From contig CAWDUJ010000003.1 in assembly GCA_963805455.1 (NCBI GenBank), forward strand, positions 186,001 through 250,000: 64,000 nucleotides of DNA. Reading direction: 5' to 3'. Shown one piece after another: positions 25,446 to 34,116 of this stretch (positions are counted from its first letter, which is position 1; each line of letters begins with the position of its first letter). The notes under the pieces were generated by a model that was given only the letters and a program-made list of their open reading frames with translations, was not told where the DNA came from and made no database searches. The position numbers and the translations under genes were made by a program. Origin of the DNA: VRUE01 sp963805455 (lineage in GTDB: Bacteria > Actinomycetota > Thermoleophilia > Solirubrobacterales > 70-9).

Positions 25446-27371
25446 ATGCCCGTGCCCGTTGGTAGCTTGCTCCAGGCAGTGAGCACCACCGACCACCGCT
25501 TCCCGCCGATAGGCAGCTACGGATTCCTCTCCGACTGCCACACGGGTGCCCTCGTCTCCTACGACGGCTCCGTCGAGTGGCTGTGCCTGCCGCGGTTCGA
25601 CTCGCCGAGCGCATTCGGGGCCCTGCTCGACCGCGGCGCCGGCCACTTCAAGTTAGGGCCGCGCGGCGTCATCGTCCCGATCAGCCGCCGCTACGAGCCC
25701 GGGACGCTGGTGATCGAGACGACCTGGGTCACCGATACCGGCTGGGTCGTCGTCCACGACGTCCTCACGATCGGCGACTGGGCGTCGCCGGGCGGCGAAT
25801 CGCGGCCGCGGACCGAACACGAGGCCGACCACTCGCTGCTGCGGCTGATGACCTGTATCGACGGCGAGGTTGAGATGGAGATGGAGTGCATGCCCAAATT
25901 CGGCTACGGCGCCGAGGAGCCGGAGTGGAGCGGAAGCGAGCTCGGAGAGGCGATGGCCCGGGCCGCCGACGGGTCTGAACTTCGCCTCAACAGCGACATG
26001 GAGATCTCGCTCGACGGGCCGGCCGTGACCGGGACCATGCACCTGCGCGAAGACGAGACCGGGTTCTGTGCCGTGACCTGGGGCGATGGCGACCTCGGCG
26101 GCCCCCGCAGCGCCCCCGAGGCGCTCGAGCGGCTCGACTCGACCGAAGAGTTCTGGCGCGAGTGGCTGCGGGCCGGGGACTTCCCCGACCACCCCTGGCG
26201 AATTCACCTCCAGCGCTCGGCGCTGGTCCTGAAGGGGCTGACCTACTCCCCGAGCGGCGCGATCGTCGCCGCCCTGACGACGTCGCTGCCCGAGACCCCC
26301 GGGGGCGAACGCAACTGGGACTACCGCTACAGCTGGATCCGCGACTCCACCTTCAGCCTCTGGGCAATGCACACCCTCGGCTTCGACGAGGAGGCGCGGG
26401 CGTTCATGCAGTTCGTTATGGGCCTCTGTCGCGAGAATCCGAACCTGCAGATCATGTACGGGATCGGCGGCGAGCGGGACCTCACCGAGCGCACCCTCGA
26501 CCACCTCGACGGGTACGGCGGCGCAAGCCCGGTCCGGATCGGCAACGGCGCCTACAACCAGCGACAGAACGACGTCTGGGGTGCCCTGCTCGACTCGATC
26601 TACCTCCACGAAAAAGCCCTCCGCGGCTCCGGCACACCGGCCGACCGCCAACTGATCGGCGAGCAGGTCGAGGCAGCGATCACGGCCTGGCCGGAACCGG
26701 ACCAGGGAATCTGGGAGGCGCGCGGCGAGCCCCGCCACTACGTCTCCTCGAAGCTGATGATCTGGGTCGCGATCGACCGCGGGGCGCGCCTCGCGACGTC
26801 GGTCGGGCGCGAGGACCTGGCGACGAGATGGAGGGACGTGGCCGACGAAGTCCGCGAGGAGATCCTCGAGCGCGGCGTTCGCGACGGGGTGTTTCGACAG
26901 CACTATGAGACCGATGCGCTCGATGCCTCGACGCTGCTGATCCCACTCCTCCGGTTCCTCCCTGCCGATGACCCGCGGGTGCGGGCGACGGTCGAGGCGA
27001 TCGCCGACAACCTGACCAAGGACGGCCTCGTCCTCCGCTATCAGGTCGACGCGACCGACGATGGCCTGCAGGGCGAGGAGGGCACCTTCCTGATCTGCTC
27101 CTTCTGGCTTGTCTCGGCGCTCTCGGAGATCGGCGACGCCGGGCGCGCGCGGATGCTCTGCGAGCGGCTGCTGGAGGCCGCCGGCTGGCTCGACCTCTAT
27201 GCCGAGGAGCTCGACGCCCGCAGCGGCCGACATCTCGGGAACTTCCCCCAGGCCTTCACCCACCTGGCCCTGATCAACGCCGTCTCCCACGTGATCGCCG
27301 ACGAGCAGCGCGTCGACGGCGGCCCGACCGCGGTGTTCAGCGAGATGGGGGGCATCCACGAGGGCGTCTAG
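25446..27371 (+). CDS. Glycoside hydrolase family 15 protein (glucoamylase/trehalase-like)
   Basis: 641 residues. The N-terminal beta domain has PIGSYGFLSDCHTGALVSYD and VEWLCLPRFDSPSAFGALLD, highly typical of bacterial GH15. The (alpha/alpha)6 barrel follows with NWDYRYSWIRDSTFSLWAM, the probable acid in DQGIWEARGEPRHYVSSK and the late segment GNFPQAFTHLALINA. Related actinobacterial enzymes are trehalases or glucoamylases; the substrate is not decided by the sequence. No signal peptide, so cytoplasmic. GTG at 25479 is an alternative start. Confidence 0.92.
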   Translation: MPVPVGSLLQAVSTTDHRFPPIGSYGFLSDCHTGALVSYDGSVEWLCLPRFDSPSAFGALLDRGAGHFKLGPRGVIVPISRRYEPGTLVIETTWVTDTGWVVVHDVLTIGDWASPGGESRPRTEHEADHSLLRLMTCIDGEVEMEMECMPKFGYGAEEPEWSGSELGEAMARAADGSELRLNSDMEISLDGPAVTGTMHLREDETGFCAVTWGDGDLGGPRSAPEALERLDSTEEFWREWLRAGDFPDHPWRIHLQRSALVLKGLTYSPSGAIVAALTTSLPETPGGERNWDYRYSWIRDSTFSLWAMHTLGFDEEARAFMQFVMGLCRENPNLQIMYGIGGERDLTERTLDHLDGYGGASPVRIGNGAYNQRQNDVWGALLDSIYLHEKALRGSGTPADRQLIGEQVEAAITAWPEPDQGIWEARGEPRHYVSSKLMIWVAIDRGARLATSVGREDLATRWRDVADEVREEILERGVRDGVFRQHYETDALDASTLLIPLLRFLPADDPRVRATVEAIADNLTKDGLVLRYQVDATDDGLQGEEGTFLICSFWLVSALSEIGDAGRARMLCERLLEAAGWLDLYAEELDARSGRHLGNFPQAFTHLALINAVSHVIADEQRVDGGPTAVFSEMGGIHEGV

Positions 27372-27400
27372 TGCGACCCGATCCTGGGTAGGTGTCGGCC

Positions 27401-27994
27401 ATGGACACGCTCGAGCGGGTGATGGTCGTGATCACCGAACCCCTTCTCGAGGGAAGACTCCTGGATGAGCTCTGTAGCAGGCTCACCTCCGAGAGCTCCG
27501 CTGTGGCGCTCGTCGCGCCGGCGATCGCTGAGTCCCCCGCGCAACCTGGGCAGCCCCACGTCGACGGCGCCATCCGCGAGGCCCGGAATCGCCTCGAGCT
27601 CTCGCTTCAGGCGCTAGGCCGCCGCGGGATCTCGGCATTCGGAGAGGTCGGGGTCAGCGACCCGGTCGCGGCTGCCTCAGAAGCGCTGCATCAATACCCG
27701 GCCGAGCTGATCCTGGTCGTCGCCGCGCAGGGGCACCGCGGCGCCTGGTTCGAGAACGGGCTCTTCGAACGAGCCCAGAACCAGCTCGACCCGCCGGTGC
27801 GGATGGTCGCGATCGGGACGCAGGATGCCGAGCCGGCCACCCCCAGGCGGGCGGCTCCGGTTCACCACGCCGGGCGGGTCGAGCGGCTGCCCCGGTTCAG
27901 CAACGGCGATCCGATCGCGATCGGGGCCGCGGTGGTCGGGGCGATCCTCGGGATCGCGGTCATCGTGCTGATCCTGATCAGCCTGCTCTACTGA
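27401..27994 (+). CDS. Universal-stress-like protein with C-terminal membrane anchor
   Basis: 197 residues. Residues 1-125 show an alternating beta/alpha pattern (RVMVVITEPLLEG, VALVAPAIAES, ELILVVAAQGHRGAWFENGL) like a USP/nucleotide-binding fold. There is no clear G-x2-G-x9-G(S/T) ATP motif. A single membrane helix ends the protein (IGAAVVGAILGIAVIVLILI). Begins 29 bases after the GH15 stop and may be co-transcribed. The call is tentative. Confidence 0.6.
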   Translation: MDTLERVMVVITEPLLEGRLLDELCSRLTSESSAVALVAPAIAESPAQPGQPHVDGAIREARNRLELSLQALGRRGISAFGEVGVSDPVAAASEALHQYPAELILVVAAQGHRGAWFENGLFERAQNQLDPPVRMVAIGTQDAEPATPRRAAPVHHAGRVERLPRFSNGDPIAIGAAVVGAILGIAVIVLILISLLY

Positions 27995-28293
27995 GGTGGC
28001 GGCGGAGGATCGGAGTGCCGGCCCCCGTCGGCCTCGGACAGCTTGCCGGCGCGGATCCGGGCCGCCATGTCCCTCGACTCCTCGCGGTAGGCGGTGCCGT
28101 CCTCGAACTCGATCACGGGGTATTTGCTCTGCCCGGAGAGCTGCTTCAGTTCCTCGCGCTTGCCGGGTGAGACCGGCCCCTTGACGACCTCGTACTCGAC
28201 ACCCTCCTCGTCGAGCGCCTTCTGCACTTTCCAGCAGGGGTGGGCCCCGATCTTGACCCACATCAGCGAGCAGCGGTGGAGCCTGACGGCCAC
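27988..28293 (-). CDS. Glutaredoxin-like protein with single active-site cysteine
   Basis: 101 residues. Thioredoxin-fold pattern: KIGAHPCWKVQKALDEEGVE near the N-terminus, YPVIEFEDGTAYREE later (cis-proline and GSH-binding-like region). The redox motif is PCWK, one cysteine only, so monothiol if active; a second Cys at position 8 lies outside the motif. Its Pro-rich end overlaps the convergent stress-like gene by seven bases. Confidence 0.7.
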   Translation of the reverse strand: MAVRLHRCSLMWVKIGAHPCWKVQKALDEEGVEYEVVKGPVSPGKREELKQLSGQSKYPVIEFEDGTAYREESRDMAARIRAGKLSEADGGRHSDPPPPPQ

Positions 28294-28302
28294 GTGCCGA
28301 CC

Positions 28303-29091
28303 CTAACCGATCTCGACCGGCTCGCCGATCGGAAGCCAGCGGACGCTGTCGCGGATCGCCTCCGGAGCACCGGCGAACTCGGCCTCGATCGCGCCGCGGC
28401 CCTGGCGGAAATGCTTCCAGCCCTCGTAGTGGATCGGGATCGTCACCCGCGGCTGCAGCGCGCCACAGAGCTCGACCGCCTGCGACGCGGTCATCGTGTA
28501 ATGGATCGGCCCCGAGACCGGGAACCGGACACCGCCGAGATGGATCAAGGCGGTGTCGACTTCGAGCCGCTGGGGGACCTCGCGGACGCCGTCGTAGAGA
28601 ACGGTGTCACCGGAGATCCAGAGCACCCCTTTCTCCTGGCCCTCCCAGGCCAGCGCGAAGCCGACGACCTCGCCGACGATCGGGTGGCTGAGCGGCGGCC
28701 CGTGGCGGCAGGGGGTCGCCTTGACCTCGATCGAGGGCCGCCCATCGGCCTCGAGCCGGGTGCTATCCCAGGCGGCAAGCCCGCGAGCGTTGCCGCCGAG
28801 CCGCTTCGCCCCGGGGACTGTCGTGACCACGGTCCCGGCGCCGGGCAGCAGCTCCCTCCCAGCCCGGTCGAGGTTGTCGTCGTGGTGGTCGTGACTGAGC
28901 AGGACGGCGTCGATCCGCCCCAGGTCGGAGGCGGCGATCGCCGGTCCGGTGAGTTTCTTCGAGCCGGTCCCCCAGCCGAACCGGTAGCTGCCGCCGGCGG
29001 GGTCGAAGGTCGGGTCGGTGAGCAGCCGCCAGCCTTCGACCTCGATCAGGACGGTCGGCCCACCGATGTGGGTGACGCGGACCTTGCTCAC
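28303..29091 (-). CDS. MBL-fold metal-dependent hydrolase
   Basis: 262 residues. Metal ligands are visible in LLSHDHHDDNLDR (HxHxDD type), an Arg/His segment ATPCRHGPPLSHP, ISGDTVLYDG and IPIHYEGWKHF. This order matches the UlaG/NAPE-PLD-like branch of the metallo-beta-lactamase superfamily, used for lactones, phosphodiesters and other substrates. No signal peptide. Substrate unknown. Separated by 9 bases from the glutaredoxin-like gene on the same strand. Confidence 0.88.
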   Translation of the reverse strand: MSKVRVTHIGGPTVLIEVEGWRLLTDPTFDPAGGSYRFGWGTGSKKLTGPAIAASDLGRIDAVLLSHDHHDDNLDRAGRELLPGAGTVVTTVPGAKRLGGNARGLAAWDSTRLEADGRPSIEVKATPCRHGPPLSHPIVGEVVGFALAWEGQEKGVLWISGDTVLYDGVREVPQRLEVDTALIHLGGVRFPVSGPIHYTMTASQAVELCGALQPRVTIPIHYEGWKHFRQGRGAIEAEFAGAPEAIRDSVRWLPIGEPVEIG

Positions 29092-29171
29092 CTCTCCCCC
29101 ATGCCCATGGACCCGGACCGTATTCGACCGCCGTCGATTAGTCGAGATTCTCGCCCTCCCCTGAGCCGGGT

Positions 29172-30071
29172 CTAGCCCGTGGTCGTCCGGCGCTCGTGCG
29201 AGATCGAGTACGCGCGGGGGCGAAACCGGAGGACGGGATCGTCCGAGAGCTCGATCCCGTCGGTGACCCGGGTGGGATCGAATACGTAGTCGTCGCCCTC
29301 CTCGCAGGGCGCGGTGACCTCGAGAGTGCCGACGATCACGCGCTCCCGCTCCTCGGGCCAGACCGAGGAGGGGTCATCGGCGTCGTCGCCCGGGCCGGCG
29401 ATCTGGACCTCTAGCTCGAAGCGAACCGGGCCCTCGGCGAGGCGCGCCTCGAGCTCCTCCCGGAGGTAGTCGCGGCCGAGCCGCTTCGCCTCACCCTTGC
29501 CGAGCGGCGGCGGGTCGACGGTGTGGCGCCAGACGTAGCGGACGTACCGATCGCCGCCCTCGGAGTCGAGCCAGCGAAAGGCATGCAGCGCGTAGTAGTC
29601 GATCGCGGCGAAGCTCGGAGGTGGCTTGAGGACCGCGAGGTTGACCCGCAGGGCGCCGATCGAGCCCGGGTGCCGGGCGAAGAACAGCGGCATCCTCAGC
29701 GCCGAGGAGGCACTCGGCTTCGAGAGACGCAGGAACTCCAGGAACGGGCCGACCTCCTTGAACGGAAAGCGCGGCAGTGACTGCGAGGAGATGTCCGTCC
29801 GCGAGCCTCCCCCAAGATGGAAGGTGACGGCCAGGCCGCGGACGTCGGCGGCGTAGTCGGGCTCGTTCGGGTCACCGCCGCCATTTGAGAAGCGGGCCGT
29901 CACCCCGACCGGCGCGCCCTTCATATGCTCCGCCCGGGTCAGACGCGCCGCCTCGGGGGAGGCGGTGAAGGTCCCGCTGTAGAGGCTGCCCTTCGCGTGG
30001 AGGGCGCGGTGCCCCTGGTGGGCGCCGAACCGCCCGTGGATCGCCTCGATCGCCTCCTCCGGTGTGCTCAC
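29172..30071 (-). CDS. Catalase-related haem peroxidase
   Basis: 299 residues, much shorter than full catalases (~480), matching the small catalase-like/SrpA group. Distal histidine candidate in GHRALHAKGSLYSG; ARFSNGGGDPNEPDYAADVRGLAV is the conserved core; the probable proximal haem tyrosine is in RFRPRAYSISHERR at the C-terminus. A role in peroxide or organic-peroxide removal is inferred. Divergent from the DksA-like gene, 35 bases apart. Confidence 0.88.
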   Translation of the reverse strand: MSTPEEAIEAIHGRFGAHQGHRALHAKGSLYSGTFTASPEAARLTRAEHMKGAPVGVTARFSNGGGDPNEPDYAADVRGLAVTFHLGGGSRTDISSQSLPRFPFKEVGPFLEFLRLSKPSASSALRMPLFFARHPGSIGALRVNLAVLKPPPSFAAIDYYALHAFRWLDSEGGDRYVRYVWRHTVDPPPLGKGEAKRLGRDYLREELEARLAEGPVRFELEVQIAGPGDDADDPSSVWPEERERVIVGTLEVTAPCEEGDDYVFDPTRVTDGIELSDDPVLRFRPRAYSISHERRTTTG

Positions 30072-30106
30072 GGCGGCAGCCTACTCCGCCGCGGTACGGT
30101 ATCGCC

Positions 30107-30448
30107 GTGGATGACGACCGCGCCAAGGAGCTGCTCGCCCAGGAGCGAGCCCGGATCGAGGAGGAGCTCTCCTCGCTATCGCGCGAAGGCACTGAAGAGG
30201 GGGATGAGCGAATCGAGCCCGGCGACACGGACTCCGAGGGCCTCTACCAGGACGAGCTCGACGCCGGCCGCATCCAGGACCTCAACGCCCGCCTGGCCGC
30301 TGTCGATCGCGCCGAAGCGCGAGTCGCCGCCGGCACCTTCGGGATGTCGACGATCAGCGGCGACGCGATCCCCGACGCGAGACTCGAAGCCCAGCCGGCG
30401 GCCGAGCTGACCGTCGAGGAGGAGGAAAAGCGACCACGGCCGGAGTAG
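30107..30448 (+). CDS. TraR/DksA-family protein lacking zinc-finger cysteines
   Basis: 113 residues from GTG 30107. The N-terminal half is a coiled coil (LLAQERARIEEELSSL...DLNARLAAVDRAEARV), as in DksA. Then comes GTFGMSTISGDAIPDARLEAQPAAEL, which aligns with the family pattern G-T/Y-G-x-C-x-x-C-G-x-x-I-x-x-x-R-L-x-A-x-P. The paired cysteines are replaced by Ser and Ser/Gly, and the second pair is absent. A Cys-less DksA-type RNA-polymerase secondary-channel binder is a reasonable inference. Confidence 0.75.
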   Translation: MDDDRAKELLAQERARIEEELSSLSREGTEEGDERIEPGDTDSEGLYQDELDAGRIQDLNARLAAVDRAEARVAAGTFGMSTISGDAIPDARLEAQPAAELTVEEEEKRPRPE

Positions 30449-30458
30449 CGGCCGCTGG

Positions 30459-30710
30459 TTACTGCTCGTAGCCCTCGACGGTGTCGGAATCGCGGGCGGA
30501 GGTGTCGTCGGTTCCGAGCTCGAACTCCTCGTGCCCTTTGCGCTGGCGCAGCAGGTCCCAGCAGGTGTCCAGTTCGACCTTCAGCTCCTCGAGGCGGGCG
30601 TGGCGGCCCTCGTCTGGACCGGAGTCGACCCCGGCCTCGGCGAGTTGGCGCTCCTCCTCGACGAGCTTCTGGATCCGGTCCCGGATGCCCTGGTCGTCCA
30701 TCGCCGTCAC
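30459..30710 (-). CDS. DUF2630 family protein
   Basis: 83 residues, all helical and charged: DRIQKLVEEERQLAEAG, then RLEELKVELDTCWDLLRQRKG and DTVEGYEQ at the end. The ELDxCWDLLRQR core and VEGYxQ terminus are the DUF2630 signature. Function unknown. Its start overlaps the upstream FAD-oxidoreductase stop by four bases. Confidence 0.88.
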   Translation of the reverse strand: MTAMDDQGIRDRIQKLVEEERQLAEAGVDSGPDEGRHARLEELKVELDTCWDLLRQRKGHEEFELGTDDTSARDSDTVEGYEQ

Positions 30711-31909
30711 GATAGCGCCGCGCGGATCAGGTTGCGGGGAGTGAGCATGCTGAGCGGCGGCGATTCCCTCGCGGCAACCGACTCGATCGCCCTGAAGACC
30801 TCCGGGCTACGGGCGCCGGCCCGGTAGTAGAGGCGTTCGGCGGGGTTCGCCGGCCGGCCGCTGGAGAAGGCGGAGATCTGCATGTGGTGGGGCACGAGCC
30901 GCCGCAGGTGGGTCCATCGGTATCGCCTGAGCGCCCTGTCGAGGTCGGCGCCTTCGTCGACGACGGCGGTGGCAGCCGCATCGGTCAGCCACTCGGCGCT
31001 CTGGAAAGCCCAGCCGCAGCCGATGCCCCAGAACGGGTCGCCGCAGAGGGCGGCGTCGCCGACGAACGCGATCCCGGGTAGCGCCGCGGGCCGGATCGCG
31101 TTGGTCAGTTCGAGCTTTCCGAGCAGCTTCGACTCCCGGGTGGCGACCGAGTAGTCGGGCGCGTCGGGAAGCGACCGGATCATCCGTTCGTAGGCCCCCT
31201 CGCGGTCCTCACGGAATTCGCCGGCGCGGTCGCGGTGGGGCCCGATCATCACCACCGTCAGCTCGTCCTCCATCGGGAAGGTGTAGGCGACGTCGGGCTC
31301 GAGTATCCAGGCCCGCGAGCGGGTGACCCCTGGCTCGAGGCCGCGCCAGTAGGCCCAGTAGAAGAACCGGGCGTTGGGTTTGACCCGGGCCGGAACCCGG
31401 GCCATCCGAGCGAGGCTCGAGTCGCGGCCATCGGCGGCGACGGTGAGGGTGGCGTCGATCTCGCGGGTGGCGCCGTCCGCGTCTCTGATCGTCACCCCGG
31501 CTGGGCGGTCGCCGCCGCGCAGGCCGACCGCGGTCCAACCAGCCAGCAAGTCGACGCCCGGGGTATCGGCGGCAAGCCGGCGGAGCATCGGGTCGAGGCT
31601 GCGCCTGGTGATGCTGTATCCGTAGGGCCCGTCGCCCTCGCTCACCATCCAGCCGCCGGATCGCGTCCAGAGGTCGATGCTGTTGTGAATCGCGCCCCTG
31701 CGGTCGAGCAGAGGCGCCAGGCCGAGCCGCTCGATCGTCGCCGTCGCGCTGGGCTGGACGTAGTGGGTACAGACCGTTTTGTAGGCGTCGAGGTCTGGCT
31801 TGCGCTCGATCATCGCGACCCTCACTCCGCGCTGGGCGAAGAGCCGGGCCGCGGTGCAGCCGGCGACGCTGGCGCCGACGATCGCGACGTCGTAGCGCTC
31901 GGCGCTCAC
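30707..31909 (-). CDS. FAD-dependent oxidoreductase (geranylgeranyl-reductase/PHBH-like)
   Basis: 400 residues. Rossmann FAD motif VAIVGASVAGCTAARLFAQRG at the N-terminus, a DG motif in TVAADGRDSSLARMA and the GD motif FVGDAALCGDPFWGIGCG near 290. This layout fits flavin monooxygenases and geranylgeranyl-reductase-like enzymes; the substrate is not deducible. Overlaps NTF2-like gene upstream and DUF2630 gene downstream by four bases each, so a three-gene coupled operon. Confidence 0.88.
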   Translation of the reverse strand: MSAERYDVAIVGASVAGCTAARLFAQRGVRVAMIERKPDLDAYKTVCTHYVQPSATATIERLGLAPLLDRRGAIHNSIDLWTRSGGWMVSEGDGPYGYSITRRSLDPMLRRLAADTPGVDLLAGWTAVGLRGGDRPAGVTIRDADGATREIDATLTVAADGRDSSLARMARVPARVKPNARFFYWAYWRGLEPGVTRSRAWILEPDVAYTFPMEDELTVVMIGPHRDRAGEFREDREGAYERMIRSLPDAPDYSVATRESKLLGKLELTNAIRPAALPGIAFVGDAALCGDPFWGIGCGWAFQSAEWLTDAAATAVVDEGADLDRALRRYRWTHLRRLVPHHMQISAFSSGRPANPAERLYYRAGARSPEVFRAIESVAARESPPLSMLTPRNLIRAALS

Positions 31910-32397
31910 CGACGGGTGAGGCGGACCTGCAGGCGCTGAAGGGCGGCGGTCGCGCGCTCTGCCCGGCTCCCGGCGGGCGGCAGGATCCCCAGCTGGCGGA
32001 CCAGGTCGTTGAGGTCGTAGAAAGCGCGGTAGCGGGCGATCCGGCCGCCCTTCATCGTCCAGAGGTCGACGCCGTCGACCCTGAAGCGCTCCCCCGTCGG
32101 GGCGAATCCCGGCGGGTCGATGTGGCCGCGCATCGTCCCCTCCATACTCCAGGCCCAGGAGACCTGATCGCCCTCGACCGAGAGGTGGGGCGGGTCGGGC
32201 TCGGTGAAGTGAAGGTCGGGAAAGGCCCGGAAGCTCGTCCGCATGAATTCCTGGACCGCCGGAATCCCGACCGCCGGATCCGACAGCGCGGGGTCGGCCC
32301 AGACGATGTCATCGGTGACGAGCTCGGCGATCAGATCGGTGTCACACCCGTTCCAGGCGGCCAGGTAGCGTCGCGTGAAGGCCGCGAGATCGAGCAC
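31906..32397 (-). CDS. SnoaL/NTF2-like protein (ester-cyclase type)
   Basis: 163 residues with the cone-shaped SnoaL pattern: FTRRYLAAWNGCDTDLIAELV, EFMRTSFRAFPDLHF, FRVDGVDLWTMKGGRIARYRAFYD. Such proteins are isomerases, cyclases or hydrolases of small molecules. First of the operon with the FAD oxidoreductase and DUF2630, suggesting joint action on one metabolite. Confidence 0.8.
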   Translation of the reverse strand: MLDLAAFTRRYLAAWNGCDTDLIAELVTDDIVWADPALSDPAVGIPAVQEFMRTSFRAFPDLHFTEPDPPHLSVEGDQVSWAWSMEGTMRGHIDPPGFAPTGERFRVDGVDLWTMKGGRIARYRAFYDLNDLVRQLGILPPAGSRAERATAALQRLQVRLTRR

Positions 32398-32430
32398 GCT
32401 GTCCGTCTCAAGCGTCGCGATCAGTCGAGG

Positions 32431-33048
32431 TTATACAGAGGGGGTCATCAGCGCCACCGGAATCGCCAGCCCGGCCGCGCGCCGCAGGGTGGCGATGCGG
32501 CGGCCCGGCTGGACCGCGTCGCGGGCCTCGCCCGCCCGCTCGCCGAGCATTGCGACGGTTGCGTCGAGGTCGGGAGCGACCAGGGCCAGGCCCCAGAAGA
32601 AGGCCGGGCCGTCGCCTTTCGACGGCTCCTGGACCACCTCGAGGATGACCCCGCCGAGCCGGAAGAATGCCTGGCGGGGAGCACCTGCCGGAGTCGGCTC
32701 GTCGCGGATCCGTCGCAGATCAAGGCCGGCCGCCGCGAGCGCCGCGACGGTGCGATCGAGGTCGGGTGTGATCGCGACCACGTGATCGATCGCGGTGACG
32801 CCGTTCGGGTGCTCCGGCGCGACCGGCGGTGGCCGATCCGACACCATCGTCGCCAGGCCATCGAGCTCGGTCGACTCGACTCCGCGCAGTGACCAGCCGG
32901 TCAGGCCGGTGCCGGACGCCTCGGCGGCGAGGTGGATCCGGGTCTCGCCGATGACGCAGACGTCGCTCTCGACCGCGAAACCGAGTGCCGCCCAGGCGCC
33001 GGGGGAATCGACGACGGTCAGCTCGTCGAGCGTCGCGGCCACGGGCAC
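32431..33048 (-). CDS. VOC/glyoxalase-like protein
   Basis: 205 residues with two vicinal-oxygen-chelate modules: residues 1-70 degenerate, 85-200 clearer (AIDHVVAITPDLDRTVAALAAAG ... RQAFFRLGGVILEVVQEP ... FFWGLALVAPDLDATVAML). His and Glu in these strands are typical metal ligands. Function unknown. Lies three bases after the acylphosphatase-PE gene on the same strand. Confidence 0.82.
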   Translation of the reverse strand: MPVAATLDELTVVDSPGAWAALGFAVESDVCVIGETRIHLAAEASGTGLTGWSLRGVESTELDGLATMVSDRPPPVAPEHPNGVTAIDHVVAITPDLDRTVAALAAAGLDLRRIRDEPTPAGAPRQAFFRLGGVILEVVQEPSKGDGPAFFWGLALVAPDLDATVAMLGERAGEARDAVQPGRRIATLRRAAGLAIPVALMTPSV

Positions 33049-33051
33049 ACG

Positions 33052-33807
33052 CTAGCCGCCCGACAGCTGCGCCAGGGTGCTGCCGCTGAGAACCGAGGCC
33101 GGTGACTCGGCGACGACGTCGGAGCCCGGAAGCGCCTCGTCGTCCTTGCGCTTGATCAGGAGCCATTGCGGCTTCTCGCCCGGGCGAGTGCGCTGCAGGG
33201 CGAAGCCGCCACGCAGCTTCTCGCCGTGGAGGACGAACACCGCGTGGCCCAGTTCCAGCGCCTCCGGCCAGGCAACCCGGCCGCCCTGCTCGTAACTGCC
33301 CCGATCCCAGACGATCACGTGGCCGCTTCCGGCAGCTCCCTCGAACTCGTTGTGGGCGATCTCGTGGTCCTCGACCTGGACCGCCAGGCGTTTGACCCCA
33401 GGATCCATCGACGGCCCTTTGGGTACTGCCCAAGAGCGCATCACCCCGTCGACCTCGAGTCGAAGGTCGAAGTGGTGGGCGGTCGCTTCGTGCTCTTGAA
33501 CGACGAAGACGCCGGCGCTGACACCGCGGATCGCGAACTGCTCGTGCCCCTCGGGCTTGACGCGCTCGACCTCGACCGCCTCGACACTCGCGCCGCGCGG
33601 CCCTTTTTCGAGGAACGCGATCAGCTCTTCGACCGCCGGCTCCGCCCCCTCGGCGTGGACCTGGACGCGGCCGTCCTCCCCGTTTCGGACCCAACCCATC
33701 ACGCCCAGGCCTGCGGCGCGCGCGACGGTCGCTTCCCGGAAACCGACTTCCTGGACCTTCCCGCCGACGAAGGCGCGGACCGCAATCTTCTCCGCATCTG
33801 CCGCCAT
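33052..33807 (-). CDS. Acylphosphatase fused to LigD-type 3'-phosphoesterase (PE) domain
   Basis: 251 residues. Residues 8-95 are an acylphosphatase: KVQEVGFREA and GWVRNGEDGRV retain the catalytic Arg24 and Asn42. Residues about 98-240 are the PE domain of bacterial NHEJ ligase LigD: FVVQEHEATAHHFDLRLEVDG, SWAVPKGPS, VQVEDHE, VIVWDRG, and QWLLIKRKDDEA at the end. Spacing equals that known for Pseudomonas LigD: His106, His112, Asp114, Arg116, Lys130, Arg140 and His148 correspond to H42, H48, D50, R52, K66, R76 and H84. The tyrosine position (Y88) is His152. No ligase or primase domain is attached. A 3'-end healing role is inferred; the role of the acylphosphatase half is open. Confidence 0.88.
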   Translation of the reverse strand: MAADAEKIAVRAFVGGKVQEVGFREATVARAAGLGVMGWVRNGEDGRVQVHAEGAEPAVEELIAFLEKGPRGASVEAVEVERVKPEGHEQFAIRGVSAGVFVVQEHEATAHHFDLRLEVDGVMRSWAVPKGPSMDPGVKRLAVQVEDHEIAHNEFEGAAGSGHVIVWDRGSYEQGGRVAWPEALELGHAVFVLHGEKLRGGFALQRTRPGEKPQWLLIKRKDDEALPGSDVVAESPASVLSGSTLAQLSGG

Positions 33808-33830
33808 CGCAGCGCCTTGCGAGCTGAGGG

Positions 33831-34100
33831 CTAGGCCGCGAAGCGGGCTTCGGCCCGGGCCCGGCGCTTCGCCGCCTCGACCTCGCGGTCCTTGGGCGGA
33901 GCCGTCGTCACCAGGTGGCCGAGGAGCTCAGAGGAGATCTCGGCAACGGCCGCGACGGCCGCGTCGAATGCCTCGGCGTTGGCCTTCGACGGCTTGTTGA
34001 AGCCGCTGATCTTGCGGACGTACTGCAGTGCCGCGGCATTGACCTCGTCCTCACCCGCCGGGGGCTCGAAGTTGTAGAGGGTTTTGATGTTTCTGCACAT
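33831..34100 (-). CDS. DUF2277 family protein
   Basis: 89 residues. Begins MCRNIKTLYNFEPPA and has ALQYVRKISGFNKPSKAN and TTAPPKDREVEAAKRRARA, the unmistakable DUF2277 pattern. Function unknown, with two near-terminal conserved residues (Cys2, Arg3). Common in actinobacteria. It sits between ogt and the phosphoesterase fusion, 16 and 23 bases away. Confidence 0.93.
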   Translation of the reverse strand: MCRNIKTLYNFEPPAGEDEVNAAALQYVRKISGFNKPSKANAEAFDAAVAAVAEISSELLGHLVTTAPPKDREVEAAKRRARAEARFAA

Positions 34101-34116
34101 GCCCCGATCCTAGACC

